NCBI GenBank assembly: GCA_030490835.1
Contig: CM059972.1
Location: 47,905,452-47,969,451 of the forward strand
Length of the DNA stretch: 64,000 bases
From: Annona cherimola
Lineage: Eukaryota > Streptophyta > Magnoliopsida > Magnoliales > Annonaceae
Reading direction: 5' to 3'
Below are positions 1-10,782 of the stretch, piece after piece (positions within the stretch are counted from its first letter, which is position 1; each line of letters begins with the position of its first letter). A model generated the notes under the pieces. That model searched no databases and was not told the DNA's origin. It was given only the letters and a program-made list of their open reading frames with translations. A program made the position numbers and the translations under genes.

Positions 1-560
1 AAAAATAAAGGAAAACCAAAACAGGCGCAAGGGCAACTGAGCAATCGGGCATCGCACGGGACGACAAAAGCACAGAAGTTAGAAACTCCTCCCAAATTCG
101 AAAATCGCCTCGGATCTCGAATCTCCGTTTCTTGTAGTCGCAGCAGCTTGCCTCTTCTCGTCCGGCCGGCAATCTGCAGCAAGCGAGCTTCGTCTCTCCG
201 TGAGCGTGACGCCGTGAGCAAGGATCAGTTTCTTCTCCGTTTTAGGCGTTCAGATCCACCGGTTTCAGCTTCTCCATTCTATTTCCTCTTCCCGGCAGCT
301 CCACCATTTCTGCCTCTTCTCAATTCTGTTTCTTCTTCCCGGCAGCTCCACCGATTTCAGCCTCTTCTTGATTCTGTTTCCTCTTCCCGGCAGCTCCACC
401 GGTTTCAGCCTCTTCGTCCCGCAGATCGCGTCCAGCAGCAACGTGATGCCGTGAGCAGGTTGTGAGATATGGAATTTTGGAGTCTGGCCTTCTTTTTCAC
501 AGCTCCTCTGCAAAAGGTTCCTGTCATTTCTGCCATTTTCCATTTTACTTAGTTCTTTTC
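1..560. other. GC/pyrimidine-rich unassigned segment at window edge
   Basis: This stretch is richer in C and G than what follows and reads like a leader or 5' exon of a plant gene, but I cannot identify a product. An open frame at 148-465 (plus) encodes a Ser/Pro/Phe-rich, internally repetitive peptide that simply translates the minisatellite at 250-414. No conserved domain is visible. It could be the edge of a gene or LTR lying mostly to the left of the window. Confidence 0.3.
250..414 (+). repeat. 47-48 bp minisatellite, about 3.4 copies
   Basis: The phrase CCCGGCAGCTCCACC recurs at 291, 338 and 386 (spacing 47 and 48), each followed by a TTTCAGCCTCTTC-like block and an ATTCTGTTTC block. 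A partial unit precedes at about 250. The unit is nearly in frame, so it gives a repeated Ser/Gln/Leu peptide, but nothing shows that it is translated. Confidence 0.8.
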
Positions 561-1364
561 ATTACAAAGATTTATATTTATATTTGGTCTAACGATCTCA
601 TTTTCAGTTGATATTTAAATGTTGGAGAACTGAAGGAAACCTACAGCGTTAACACCTGAAATGGCTGATGCTATGACAATAATTCTTGAAAAACCCAAGA
701 TTTATGGATGTGTGTTGTGTCTACGGGATGAAAGGTCAATGGCGATGTGACCATGTCTTCTATTTTCCTTTCATTGACATAGTAGATTTATGTCAACCTC
801 AGCAAATCAGACATCAGTAAAGAGAAAAGACTCCTTTATTCAGAAATGGAAATCTGCCAGCTCCTAAATTTCTGGATGTAAATTTGGGAATGATGTTGGT
901 TATCCCTTGTCAGTGGAAAAACCTCAAAAAATAAAATCAACTAATATTTTTTCACCTGATTCACCAGTGACATGGATTTTGCGCTGTGCAATTGTGTTTT
1001 GACATCTCCTAAGATAAGCACATCAGTCTCCGTCTTACCTTTGTTACTAAATTGAGGATGCAATTCTGCTGGGATTGTGTAGAGCAGTCAGCTGCTGTTT
1101 CTTTTGTTCTGTTTTCTTCTTTCTTGAAACGAATGAAGCTGCAGTTAACATTATGATTGGCTATATATTTAGGATTTATAAAAATATAATTTTATCAATA
1201 TATTTATTTAAAATTTAAAAATTTTAATATTTATAACATCATAAATATGTCATGCTGACGTCACCGGTTCGAACCAGACCAGTTCCTTTACCGGTTCAAT
1301 CACCGGTTCGGTTCTGACAACATTGGTTGGTTCTAAGGTTTTCTTGGAAAGAAGCTAAAGAGTA
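561..1364. other. Non-coding spacer, no gene seen
   Basis: This is AT-rich sequence without a supported gene. The only regularity is a cluster of ACCGGTTC-type motifs at about 1260-1312 (ACCGGTTCGAACC, ACCGGTTCAATC, ACCGGTTCGG). That kind of motif often occurs in short plant repeats, but I see no matching inverted end here. Confidence 0.5.
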
Positions 1365-2074
1365 ATGGGCAACGAGGAGGATTCAGTACGCTCTTCGGAT
1401 TTAGCATTGGCAAGAGATGTCTGTAAAAGAGGAGGAGTTGCTAGTGGTGAAGTCGCAAACTCTGGAGGTAGGAGAAGTGTTGAGCAGAAAATCAACCCAG
1501 AAGGACAACCCTCTATGCTAGGTATCCTGCGGATGAGCAAGAAGTATAATAAGGAACTTTTTAAGATGATGATGAGGAAGATTTGGAAAGCGGAAGGCAA
1601 CACATAGTTCGCAGAGCAGGAGGACAATCTATGCATGATTCAATTCAAAATGGAGAGGTATAAAGAGAAGATTATGAAGGGCTAATTATGGCTCTACGAT
1701 TGTCGAATGGTAATTTTCTTGGATCTGGAAAAACCTATTTTAGTTGCAAACATTGCACTAGTTGAAACTCCGATTTGGATTCATGTCCAAAATATACCCC
1801 CACTCATCGACGAAATTGCATTGGGGAAATTGACCAAGGATTCTTTTGAAATGGGAAGAGAGGTGGAGGCATTATATCGATATCTTAGAATCAGAGTTAC
1901 AATAAATACACGAAAGCCTTTGAGGAGAGGTATTTTCATCAGGGGCGAAATGCGAAAAAGAAAGTGGCTAAACTTTCAATACAAAAAAGCTTCTAGTATT
2001 TCGTTATTGGTGTGGGAAAATATGGTATGGATACAAGGACTATCTAGACATCGCACATGAAGTAAGAGGGATGT
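1365..2074 (+). pseudogene. LINE ORF1-like relic (DUF4283 / zinc-knuckle type)
   Basis: One reading frame runs from 1365 to about 1990. It has in-frame stops at 1605-1607 and 1683-1685 and then shifts frame. Around the second stop the translation reads like the DUF4283-type nucleic-acid-binding domain of plant LINE ORF1 proteins: a Lys-Gly-stop-Leu-Trp-Leu-Tyr-Asp block, then TPIWIHVQNIPP, then a GREVE segment followed by KPLRRG. After a frameshift near 1985 the Tyr-Trp-Cys-Gly-Lys stretch of a CX2CX4HX4C knuckle can be read, with ligands lost. No reverse transcriptase follows, because the chromovirus-like LTR at 2075 cuts it off. The assignment rests on motif order, not on a database match. 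Confidence 0.6.
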
Positions 2075-4594
2075 TGTGAAACCTAGGATTTTAAGCTTAA
2101 TAAATATAGCTGAAATTTGTTTAAGGAAGAAATTAAAAGTTTTAGGAAATGAAAATGATTAAATTATATACCTTTGATTAAGATGAATGAGATTAGAGTA
2201 ACCAATTAAGCAAGGTGATTAAGTTAATCACTTTTGCTTAAGTGTGCACAAGAGGACAAAAAATACTAGAAGACGAAAAAGGAAGCTTCTACTAAAAGAC
2301 CAAAGTGGAGTAGAGAATGGTGAGGTGGCATGCTAATAATGCCCCATTTTCATTTTAATTATTGATTTATTATTTGATTAGTTCATATCTTATGATACAT
2401 AAGTTGGATTGGGATGAAATTTGAAGGGAAAGCCTCAGTTGACATGCCCTACATGATGAATGATTTGGATTATGAAAATCATAAATGAAAAGCAGTAGAA
2501 TGATTAGAATTATGTGATATTTCATGAATTCATTCCATTTAGTTAATATCTTATCATGTATTCATCATTTGAAGATGAATTTTTTTTTATGAATAGCTAA
2601 GTTGAAGTGTTTTATAATATGAATGGATTTGATCATATTAAAACTCATTAGAAAATACTAAACCAGACATGGTTAATTATCATTGACTTTTAATTTTCAA
2701 AAATTAATTTGCATGAATGCAAAGTAATTAATGAAAAGTCTAGACATTTAATGACACAAAATGAGGTGTCTTATGGAGGCATTTTCGGGTAGATTTTCTT
2801 TAAATAAAAAATGCTAAAAATCCACTCAAAATGCAGCTGCATCTGGACATGAACAGCATGGGGAAATGGGGCAGAAATCAATGGTGGAGATCAAAGAAGA
2901 TGGACGATCTAGATTTGGGCTGAAAGTGTAATAAATTTTGATGATAAGAGGGCAGCAATATGGACAGCTGGTTGGACTAAAATTGGACAACAAATTAATT
3001 AAATATAAATTGTTAAAATCAGGGATTAAGATGTGGCATGATAGGGTTGATTTCAACCCTTATAAAAAGGGAAAAAGGGGCTGCCAAGGGACGTTTTGGA
3101 CAACAATATTGGAAGAAAAAAAAGAAAACAACAAGAAGACGTCCAAGACAAGGAGAAGAAAGAAAAAAACTTATTAGCAAGGCAAGGAGGAAGAGGGGTG
3201 ACGTCCAAACAGGTAAGTGTCATTTATGTGATTTGGTTTTTATGGTTAATTGATGTAACTCCAAGCTGAAATGATGTTCAACAAATGGGTTAATGTTTAG
3301 ATTATTAACTTGATAATTTTCAATTCACTCCACGCTTGAATGATGTGCAATTAAGTAGGGATGTAGATGGGTATTTAAATGGTATGTTCATGGGCATTAA
3401 ATTGGGTGTGACATCCCATAAATTAAGTTGTCAACAAATTTCTGAAAAATTTTATTCAAGTTGCCAAGCTATGCTTAATTAATGCCCAACAATATGAGGG
3501 ATCATAAACGTACAAGTTATGATTTAATAGCTTTTTGAATGTTAGATAAGCTTTCATATAAGCCATGTATTTATGGTTGCAGGTGATTGAAATGAAATAT
3601 TTATGTTGGTAAATAAGGGACGTCCAAGTGGAGTATGTGGAAACGAAATTTTAGTTTCCATTAAGTTGAGTTAAGGTCATCATAAAACAGATAATATATG
3701 TCGAGTTTAAGAATTAAGAAACCAAGGATTTAGGGTTTTGCACATGTGTTAAGTTAGATGCAAATAAGAGAACAAACCCTAGTGGAAAAGTTATTAGATG
3801 AAGTTGTTTTAATGAAGGATGAAAATTTCAGAAATTTATGGGAATTTAAGTTGTTAAAGGGTGTATATTAACCCTTGAAATGATCACAAGGGCTGTCCAT
3901 TGATAATTTTTCTTATAGATTTGCTAAGAATGCCATGTTGGGAAAGATACACTACTAAAATAAGCAAACTCAGGGCTGTTTAGTAAAATGAAAATATTCT
4001 AGAAATTTTGGTCTAAATATTATTTGTTATAAGTTGTAAACAAAGTGTTTAAAATGACCACAAGAATGGTTGATAGATAGCCCTCCATGTTTATGTCACT
4101 AAGGAGTGATTTTAGAGGTAAAAATGTAATGAAAGTAAGAGAAATATAGAGCTGTTTAGAAATGAGAATTAATTCCAGAATTTTGAATGAGATTAAGATT
4201 GTTATAGGTTACATATAAGCCCTTGAAATAATCATAAAAGTTGTTGAATTATAATGTTGCACATCTACATGCTCAAAGTGCAATTTTAGACATGATATAT
4301 GATAAATACATGAATGCATGAGGCTGTTTGAAAGTGGGTTATTATTTCAGAAATTTTGATAGCAATTTGGCTTATTATCAACTATGAACAAGTGTTTAAA
4401 AGGACCACAAGAGTTGTGGATAGGCTACGAAACGTGTAGGTATCATTACGATGAAATTACACAAGTAAAACTTAGCAAGATGAGGTCATACATGGCTATT
4501 TTGGGGTATGGAAGTTAAATTCCAGATTTATGAGAGGAATTTATCTTACAATAGGGTATAAACAAGTACCATAAGTGATTATGAGAGTTTAATC
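2075..4594 (+). repeat. Chromovirus (Tekay-like) LTR piece, plus orientation
   Basis: It starts with TGTGAAACCTAGG, like the TGTGAAACCCTAACC start of the T1 LTR at 53396. Further in, a block around 2385-2440 (a cataTCTTAtgatac phrase, then TTGGATTGGGATGAAATTTG) matches the equivalent GGCGGATTCAAGTGAAATTTG block of T1 in position and wording. A TATA-like TTATAAAAAGGG lies at about 3058-3069. The unit is cut off at 4594 by Sirevirus copy S1, so its end is not in place here. Small open frames inside (2938-3253) are A-rich and not supported as genes. Confidence 0.65.
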
Positions 4595-6263
4595 TGTTGG
4601 AATCAATGACAAAATAAGAAAAATCTAAGTTTTGATTATTAACAATTCAATTTGAGTAAGTTTTGGCTACTAACATGTTTTGTGAAATATTTAAAGGATA
4701 TAAAAATAAAAAATATTAAGTCTAACAGGTCAAGTCGATTCCCAAGTCGACTCCAGCAGCGACTTCAAACGCGATTTTATGGCCAGCGCTGAAAACGAGG
4801 AGCAAGAGCTGCCGAAGTCGCACTCGAAGTCGACTTCACACGCGACTTGGGTGAAGTCGCAGACCAAGTCGACTCCAGCATCGACTTCAAAATTCCCAGC
4901 ACTGAATTCAAAAAGTGAAGTTGAACCCAAGTCGACTTCACATACGGCTTGAGTTAAGTAGGAACCCAAGTCGACCCGAACATTCGACTTGAACAGAAAT
5001 GAAGATAAAACAAGTCCAAGATAAGCAGATTTGCATGAACACATTAATCTAGATCAAGGATACTCATCTGGACATTTCTATGTACTTCAAGAATCAAGTA
5101 TTCAAACTTCAAGACATAAAGTTAGAAGATTTCAAGAAAAAAAATGATCATACTGAGTTCCAAGTTAAAGAAATCAGTGGAAGAACAATTAATGTGAAGA
5201 ATATCAAGCAACCAAGGTCACTCCCAAGGATTTCAAGTTCATCGAGCAAGTATAGAAAGTGAAGTCGAACCGAAGTCGACTCCACCTACGACTTGGGTCA
5301 AGTTCAAGTCCAAGTCGACCTGAAGCAGGGAGTTGGAACATTGCTGAAAACCGAAGTCGCACACGAAGTCGACTCCACCTGCAACTTGGGTCAAGTTCAG
5401 GACCAAGTTGACCTAAGGAGGAACTTGAGGAGCTTGCTTAAAACCAAAGTCGCATCCGAAGTCAACTCCAGTCTGCGACTTGGGTGAAGTCGTACCCGAA
5501 GTCGACTCCACCTGCGACTCGGGTCACAATGGTCGAAAAATTTTGAACGTTGGCACATTAAATATGCGCCACCAACCCTCGAACGTTCAAATTTCTTCCA
5601 CCGTTATAAATAGACATTCAAATGAACGTGAAAGCAAGAAGAGAAAGTAGAGAAACAAGAAAGAGCAACTACTAAGATCTAAATTTCATCTTCTCCTAGC
5701 TTTGAGTGATCTATACAAGTTTTGAAGGAAGAACGAGCTCCAACTTGCTGCATGCTCCAACGCTGATCAAATCGTCTCTTATACGAGTTCTTCCACTTGC
5801 TGTAACTTGTCTACCCAATCTGTAAAGTGTAGATCTCCTTTCTTTACAATTTGTTATTTGGTTTTGATACTTGGTTTGATATTGGTGTTTCAAACCAAGT
5901 GATAACAAAGTAGCGGTGTGACTGGAGTGGGACTCGTCACCTACTTGTGCTGTGAGTTATTTATGCTCCCTAGAGCTGGAATCTAGAAGAGAGCAAGGCT
6001 CTAGTTGTATTTATGAATTACATAGTGGAACCCAAGTCACAAGGGGTGTGAGCTTAGAAGAGTGGAGTAGGGAAGGTTGCTTGAACCACTATAAAATCCT
6101 GCCTATTGATTTATATTTCTGCTTTTATTATCTTATTACTCTCCATTTATTTCATTAAAGGGGACTGAACTAAACTGGGGTAAATTGTCTGTTTAAGTAA
6201 AAATTTTAAATACCTAATTCACCCCTCCCCTCTTGGGTAATTGCCATAAACTCGGGACCAACA
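4595..6263 (+). repeat. Sirevirus 5' LTR of S1 (1,669 bp)
   Basis: It begins TGTTGGAATCAATGAC and ends CTCGGGACCAACA, i.e. TG...CA. The left flank TAATC (4590-4594) is the predicted target duplication. It matches, in reverse, the S2 LTR at 14290-15952, and, directly, the S4 LTR at 36170-37857. The first 900 bp hold many AAGTCGACTCC-type units centred on the palindrome GTCGAC, and TATAAATAG follows at 5605-5613. Palindrome-rich LTRs are a described property of Sireviruses. Confidence 0.85.
5605..5613 (+). promoter_or_regulatory. LTR TATA box of S1
   Basis: TATAAATAG lies just downstream of the GTCGAC-rich block of the LTR. The same position is occupied by TTATAAAAG in the S4 LTR (about 37215) and by a TATATAAGG-like box in the S2 LTR (minus strand, about 14900). 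This makes it the likely promoter of the element. Confidence 0.55.
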
Positions 6264-6271
6264 AGCGGTAT
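6264..6271 (+). other. S1 primer-binding site, left half
   Basis: Directly after the LTR end comes AGCGGTAT. The matching right half GGTATCAGAGC starts at 8509. Joined at the duplicated GGTAT they would give the iMet-type site (CGGTATCAGAGC here, TGGTATCAGAGC in S2). The site is split by solo LTR L1. Confidence 0.85.
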
Positions 6272-6625
6272 TGATAAGTCTAAAAATTTTCAGTTAATTC
6301 CATGTTAAATTCGCATAATTAAATATGAAAATGTTAATTAAATACATGTTTTAAGTGGAATTTCATGAAAATCATATTTTAATAGAATATTTGATTTTGC
6401 TATAAAAATGGGTCATTTTGCAACATTCTAGAAAATATAAAATTATGACTCAATTTTAATGTTGAAATGTGTATTAGCTTATTAATATAATTTGGGAAAA
6501 TTTATAAAATCATTTAATTGGAAAAATCATAAATATATAACTATAATTATATTTTAAACAAAGTAAAATATTTAGATAAAATAAATTAGAAGATTAAACT
6601 AAGATGATACGTGTCATTATTTACA

Positions 6626-6666
6626 AATAAATAAATAAATAAAATAAAATAAAATAAAATAAAAAT
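6626..6666. repeat. AAAT/AAAAT microsatellite
   Basis: A short run of AAAT and then AAAAT units lies inside solo LTR L1. Confidence 0.8.
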
Positions 6667-8140
6667 AATATGTAAACTCGTATTTACGCTGCACGAGTAC
6701 TGGTAATCATGCACCGCCGGAGCACTTGTTACAGTGCTCCATCTTCCCCAAATCGATTTCCACAGCCACTTTCCGGCGGCCTGCATCAAGATCAACCGGC
6801 GATAAAGCAGCAGATCCAATCACCGGCTTGCTTCAATCTCCACCGAAAATCGACGGCAGCCACTCCACTGCAAATCACTGCTCCGATTTCCCCTCTTTAA
6901 ACATCCATCCGTTTCATCTCTGCAATACCAGCCGCAAGCAAAATGCCCAAATCCATCTTCCCCAAACCGCCATCTCTTCGCACCGACCGACGACTGTAAG
7001 GTCAGCGTCTCCGCCACAACCGACGAGCCACGCGTCGTCGATTCCAGCCGTCCGCACAGGCAAGCAGCCCGTCTTCCCCATCCGTTCTCGCTCAGCCCCA
7101 ATCACCAGGCGTCTTCTACGCCTAATTCCAGCAAATGGAATTGCCTGCTTTGCCCATAAGCTCCAATCAAAGCAATCCTCTTCAACCAACCGAGAAACCA
7201 TTCCAGCGGCAGATCCGGCAGCATTTTTCCGGCAGCAATGAAACCGTCCAGCCCTCCATTCTCTCCGAGCACCCATCTCCATATCCATGGCAGCAGCTCG
7301 TCCCACCGAAATCGACCAAGAAAGCAGCAACCCCTAATTTCAGCCATGGATTCCAGCAACTCAAAACCGGCAGCAGAAAACCAATCTTCTGAACCCATCA
7401 ACCAAGCAGCTAGCCAAATCAGAAATTTTAATCATCTCTGTTAATTACAGCTGGCCAAAGCCCCAATCGGCAATTGCACACCACCTCCAAGCTGTCGAAA
7501 CAAGCAAAACCCAACAGCTAATCCGTTCGAAAATGCCAGGCGCTGAACCACCTTCAGAGAAATCTACCGGCAGCCATTAAAAATTGTAGTGTTGGGGAAA
7601 AAGGAAGCAACGGAAGAAACGGGCAAGAGAAGCTACGGCAAAACAGCAGAAGGCAGCTGCAGTTGAAGGAAATGCAGAAATCCCACATCGGTTTGCACAA
7701 GGGAGAGAGGGCCCCTCCCTCAACTATAAAAGGACCCCTTCACTCATCCCAAAAACACACCCCCATACCCCACACACCCCTTGGGTGGGACCCATTTGGT
7801 GGGACCCCATAGCAAGTGGGTGGGACCCATTTTGTGGGACCCGTAGTGAGAAGGTGGGGCCAAGCAATAAAAGTTTCCATTACGTGGAGATTCGCTGTTT
7901 ACGGGTGATGTAAATTTTATTTTCTGCTTTATAGTTGGTAGTAATTTGTAGTTGTTAAATTTTAATTTGTAGTTTTAATTTTTAAATTAGATTTACTGCT
8001 TTATTTTCTGCTTTGTAATTTTTAGATTAAATTTAATGTAATTCTCTTTCCTGCTTTAATAGTTAAATTTCATAGCTTTTACTGCTTTCTTAGAATAGTT
8101 TTAATTAAGTTGCTAGTTAATTATAATTTCTTTTAGCTTC

Positions 8141-8340
8141 TTGTCTCCTTTTCTTTTCTCTCCAATTTCTTCTATTTTCTCTTTTTCTCTCTCTTCTTTT
8201 CTCTCTTCTTTCTCTTTCTCTCTTTCTCTCTCTTCTTTCTCTCTCTTTTCTTTCTCTCTTTTCTCTTTCTCTCTCTTTTTTTCTCTCTCTTCTTTCTCTC
8301 TCTTCTCTCTTTCTCTTTCTCTCTCTTCTCTATACCCTCT
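8141..8340. repeat. TC-rich simple repeat
   Basis: A tract of TTTCTC/TCTC units lies near the 3' end of L1. An equivalent GA tract lies at the same relative place in L2 (44100-44360), so it is probably part of the LTR family and not a chance expansion. Apparent open frames on both strands are translations of the repeat. Confidence 0.85.
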
Positions 8341-8554
8341 CTTTCTCTTAAAAACAATTCAAAACTACATCGCCTCTCTGTGGATTCGACCCGACTCACC
8401 ATTATTCTACACTATCACTCGTATAGTGGTAGCTTTAATGTGTTTCGGTTAATTTAAATTAAACTGGTGATCACAGTGCTCTTAACGACAAGCACTTGGT
8501 TTGCATCAGGTATCAGAGCAGGTCTTTGAGTTTAAATCAAAGAGATCTTTTGAA

Positions 8555-8602
8555 ATGACATCCCAATCAATATCCACCCCTGCTTTTGTCTAGGGTCAGT
8601 CT
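8555..8602 (+). pseudogene. S1 gag N-terminal remnant
   Basis: ATG 8555 opens a frame that follows the start of S2 gag (Ser-Gln-Ser, then Thr/Val-Pro-Ala-Phe) for 16 codons, with a stop at 8591-8593. It is then cut at 8602. The spacing from the primer-binding site to the ATG matches S2, which supports this start as the real gag start. Confidence 0.75.
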
Positions 8603-9022
8603 TGTTGGAATTAATGGAAAAATAAGCAAAATCTAAGTTTTGATGATTAACAATTCAATTTGAGTAAGTTTTGGATGAAAATGACGCCTCAAAGTCGAAG
8701 ATGGAGTCGACTTGGTCTGCGACTTCACCCAAGTCGCATGCGGAGTTGACTTCGTTTGCGACTTTGGTAGCTTGGTTCCCCGTTTTCAACTCTGGATGAA
8801 AATGACGAGCTGAAGTCGTTACTGGAGTCGACTTGGGGATCGACTTGGCCTAAGTCGATGCCTGAGTCGACTCGGAAATCGACTTGACTTTCCATGCTTC
8901 ATATTCTTCATTTTTATAACCTTCAATCATCTTCACAAACATGTTAGTAACCAAAACTTACTCAAATTGATTTGTTAATCATCAAAACATAGTCTTGGCT
9001 TATTTTCCATATGTTTCCAACA
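8603..9022. repeat. Chimeric Sirevirus LTR junction
   Basis: Positions 8603-8674 are the first 72 bp of a Sirevirus LTR in plus orientation (TGTTGGAATTAATGG...). From 8675 to 9022 the sequence is instead the S2 LTR in minus orientation, matching 15605-15952 nearly base for base. The two meet at TGG (8672-8674), which is present in both parents. S2 therefore lacks most of its 3' LTR and carries an inverted LTR start in its place. Confidence 0.8.
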
Positions 9023-9297
9023 ATCTCCCCCTTTTTGATGATTGACAAAACTGATTTGAGTATATACCTTTCAATGTCTTTAAAACAAACTATTTTTGCA
9101 TTTTGATTTTTATCATACATTTCTAATAAATCACAAGTTAAAATCATTCATACAAACATTTAAGACGGAGACTCAAATCCCGATCTTTTCTCCCCCTTTT
9201 TGTCAATTGATCAAAAATAGAGATGGAGCGGTTTAATCCTTTGAGAATGGCGGTGTTGCTCCCCCTGAACCTGTGCTCCCCCTCAGCGTGGGCTTGT
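9023..9297 (-). other. S2 3' non-coding region with four polypurine tracts
   Basis: On the minus strand, AGGGGGAG-type tracts occur at about 9283-9275, 9265-9258, 9200-9190 and immediately before the LTR at 9035-9025. Only the last should prime plus-strand DNA. The same four-tract layout is present in S4 (35860-36169). Repeated polypurine tracts between pol and the 3' LTR are a described Sirevirus trait. Confidence 0.75.
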
Positions 9298-9666
9298 CTA
9301 AGTTAATTCTAACATTCCCATATCATTTCTAATTTTATAAAATAGTTCATTTGCTAGAGGTTTGGTAAAAATATCTGCAATTTGATCTTCTGTTCTTACA
9401 TATTCCAAGCAAATGTCATGATTTTCTACATGTTCTCTGATAAAATGATGTTTAAGGTCTATGTGCTTGGTCCTAGAATGCAAAATTGGATTTTTAGTTA
9501 AACATATTGCACTTGTGTTATCATATCTAATAGGTATATCTTTAAAGTTCATGCCATAGTCCCTAAGTTGTTGTTTCATCCAAAGCAATTGGGCACAACA
9601 GCTCCCGGCGGCAACATATTCGGCTTCCGTCGTAGATAAAGCAACACTAGTTTATTTTCTTGAAAA
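9298..9666 (-). pseudogene. S2 copia RNase H
   Basis: This is the C-terminal part of pol: the RNase H that removes RNA from the RNA/DNA hybrid during reverse transcription. The conserved DNTSAICLTKNP and HSRTKHIDLKHHFIREH blocks and the terminal ADIFTKPL motif are plain. The frame is open from 9588 to 9298. Two stops lie upstream: TAG at 9669-9667, where S3 has TGG, and TAA at about 9654-9652, where S3 has CAA. Both differences are C-to-T type changes. Apart from these, residues match S3 and S4 closely. Confidence 0.85.
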
Positions 9667-10773
9667 CTATGAAACCAACATATTTCCAAGAAACTGACAT
9701 GTTCCACTAGTGCTTTTTCTATCTACTTTGTAACCGGCAAAATCCGCGTCCGAGTAGCCGATTAGATCAAGGTTAGAACCCTTTGGATACCAAAGTCCTA
9801 TGTTGGTAGTATCTACTAAATATCTGAAAATTCTTTTTACAGCTACCAAGTGTGATTCTTTTGGACATGATTGAAATCTAGAGCACATGCAAACACTAAA
9901 CAAAATATTGGGTCTAGAAGCAGTTAAATATAATAAAGAGCCTATCATGCTTTTATATAATTTTAAATCGACTGGTTTGCCTTTCTCATCTTTGTCAATT
10001 TTAATGGTTGAACTCATAGGCGTGTTTGCCCCTTTGCTATTTTCCATGCCAAACTTATTTAACATTTCTTTGATATACTTGGACTGGTTTATGAAGATCC
10101 CTTCACTTGATTGCTTAATTTGTAGTCCAAGAAAGAAATTCAGCTCCCCCATCATACTCGTCTCAAATTCTTTCTGCATAAGCTCAGAAAATTCTTGACA
10201 ACGAATCTCATTAGTAGCACCAAAAATAATGTCATCAACATAAATTTGAATAATTAAGATATCTTTTTCTTTGTACTTGATAAATAAAGTGGTATCTACC
10301 TTTCCCTTTTGGAAGTCATGATCAATCAAAAATTTGCTTAATCTCTCATACCAAGCTCTTGGGGCTTGTTTTAATCCATACAATGCTTTGGTTAATTTGT
10401 ATACAAATTTAGATTGATCTTTCTCCTCAAATCCAGGTGGTTGTTCAACATACACCTCTTCATTTATATAACCATTCAAAAATGCACTTTTAACATCCAT
10501 TTGAAACAATTTAAAGTTCATGTGAGATGCAAAAGCTAGTAAGATACGAATGACTTCTAATATAGCAACCGGAGCATATGATTCCTCAAAGTCTATTCTC
10601 TCTTCTTGTGAGTATCCCTTTGCCACAAGTCTAGCTTTGTTTATCACCACAAGTCCACTTTCATCTAATTTGTTCCTAAAGACCCATTTTGTGTCAATGA
10701 CAATGCAATCTTTTGGTCTTGGAACAAGATGCCAAACTTGGTTTCTTTCAAATTGATTTAATTCCTCTTGCAT
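9667..10773 (-). pseudogene. S2 copia reverse transcriptase (RVT_2)
   Basis: A 368-residue open frame covers the whole Ty1/copia reverse transcriptase and the first RNase H strand. It begins after the NWIxAMQEEL-type lead-in, has [36 protein letters not shown] and the catalytic YVDD (10242-10231), followed by [19 protein letters not shown] and the RNase H start GYSDADFAG. It is the best-preserved enzyme in the copia part of the window. It lacks its own start codon because it is one part of a polyprotein, and it is closed by the TAG at 9669-9667. Confidence 0.9.
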
Positions 10774-10782
10774 TGCTATGAT

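Larger units (their letters stand above)
6272..8508 (+). repeat. Solo LTR L1 (2,237 bp) inserted in the S1 primer-binding site
   Basis: The unit runs from TGATAAGTC to GGTTTGCATCA and is flanked by the direct repeat GGTAT at 6267-6271 and 8509-8513, the mark of LTR-element integration. No internal region is present, which fits a solo LTR formed by LTR-LTR recombination. The inside holds a GC-rich part (about 6700-7600), CTATAAAAGG at about 7725, and a long TC tract (8141-8340). The same end sequence and order recur in reverse in L2 at 43937. Open frames inside (for example 6726-7241) show no domain. Confidence 0.85.
4595..8674 (+). mobile_element. Sirevirus-type Ty1/copia S1: 5' LTR, PBS and gag start only
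   Basis: S1 consists of a complete 5' LTR (4595-6263), a primer-binding site split by solo LTR L1, and the first codons of gag (from ATG 8555). A new LTR-start sequence begins at 8603. The gag start has the same residues as the S2 gag start apart from a few changes, and carries a stop at codon 13 (TAG, 8591-8593). Everything downstream in gag up to about codon 235 is missing. S3 at 15960 resumes in the same orientation and may be the remainder of this copy. Confidence 0.75.

Noticed and set aside
2938..3253. Two Lys-rich open frames
   Set aside because: They lie in the A-rich leader part of an LTR piece just after its TATA box; no domain.
6726..7401. Several open frames of 85-171 codons on both strands
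   Set aside because: All lie in the GC-rich part of solo LTR L1, overlap one another, and show no domain or codon pattern.
8172..8402. Arg/Lys/Glu-rich minus-strand frame
   Set aside because: It is the translation of the TC/GA simple repeat.
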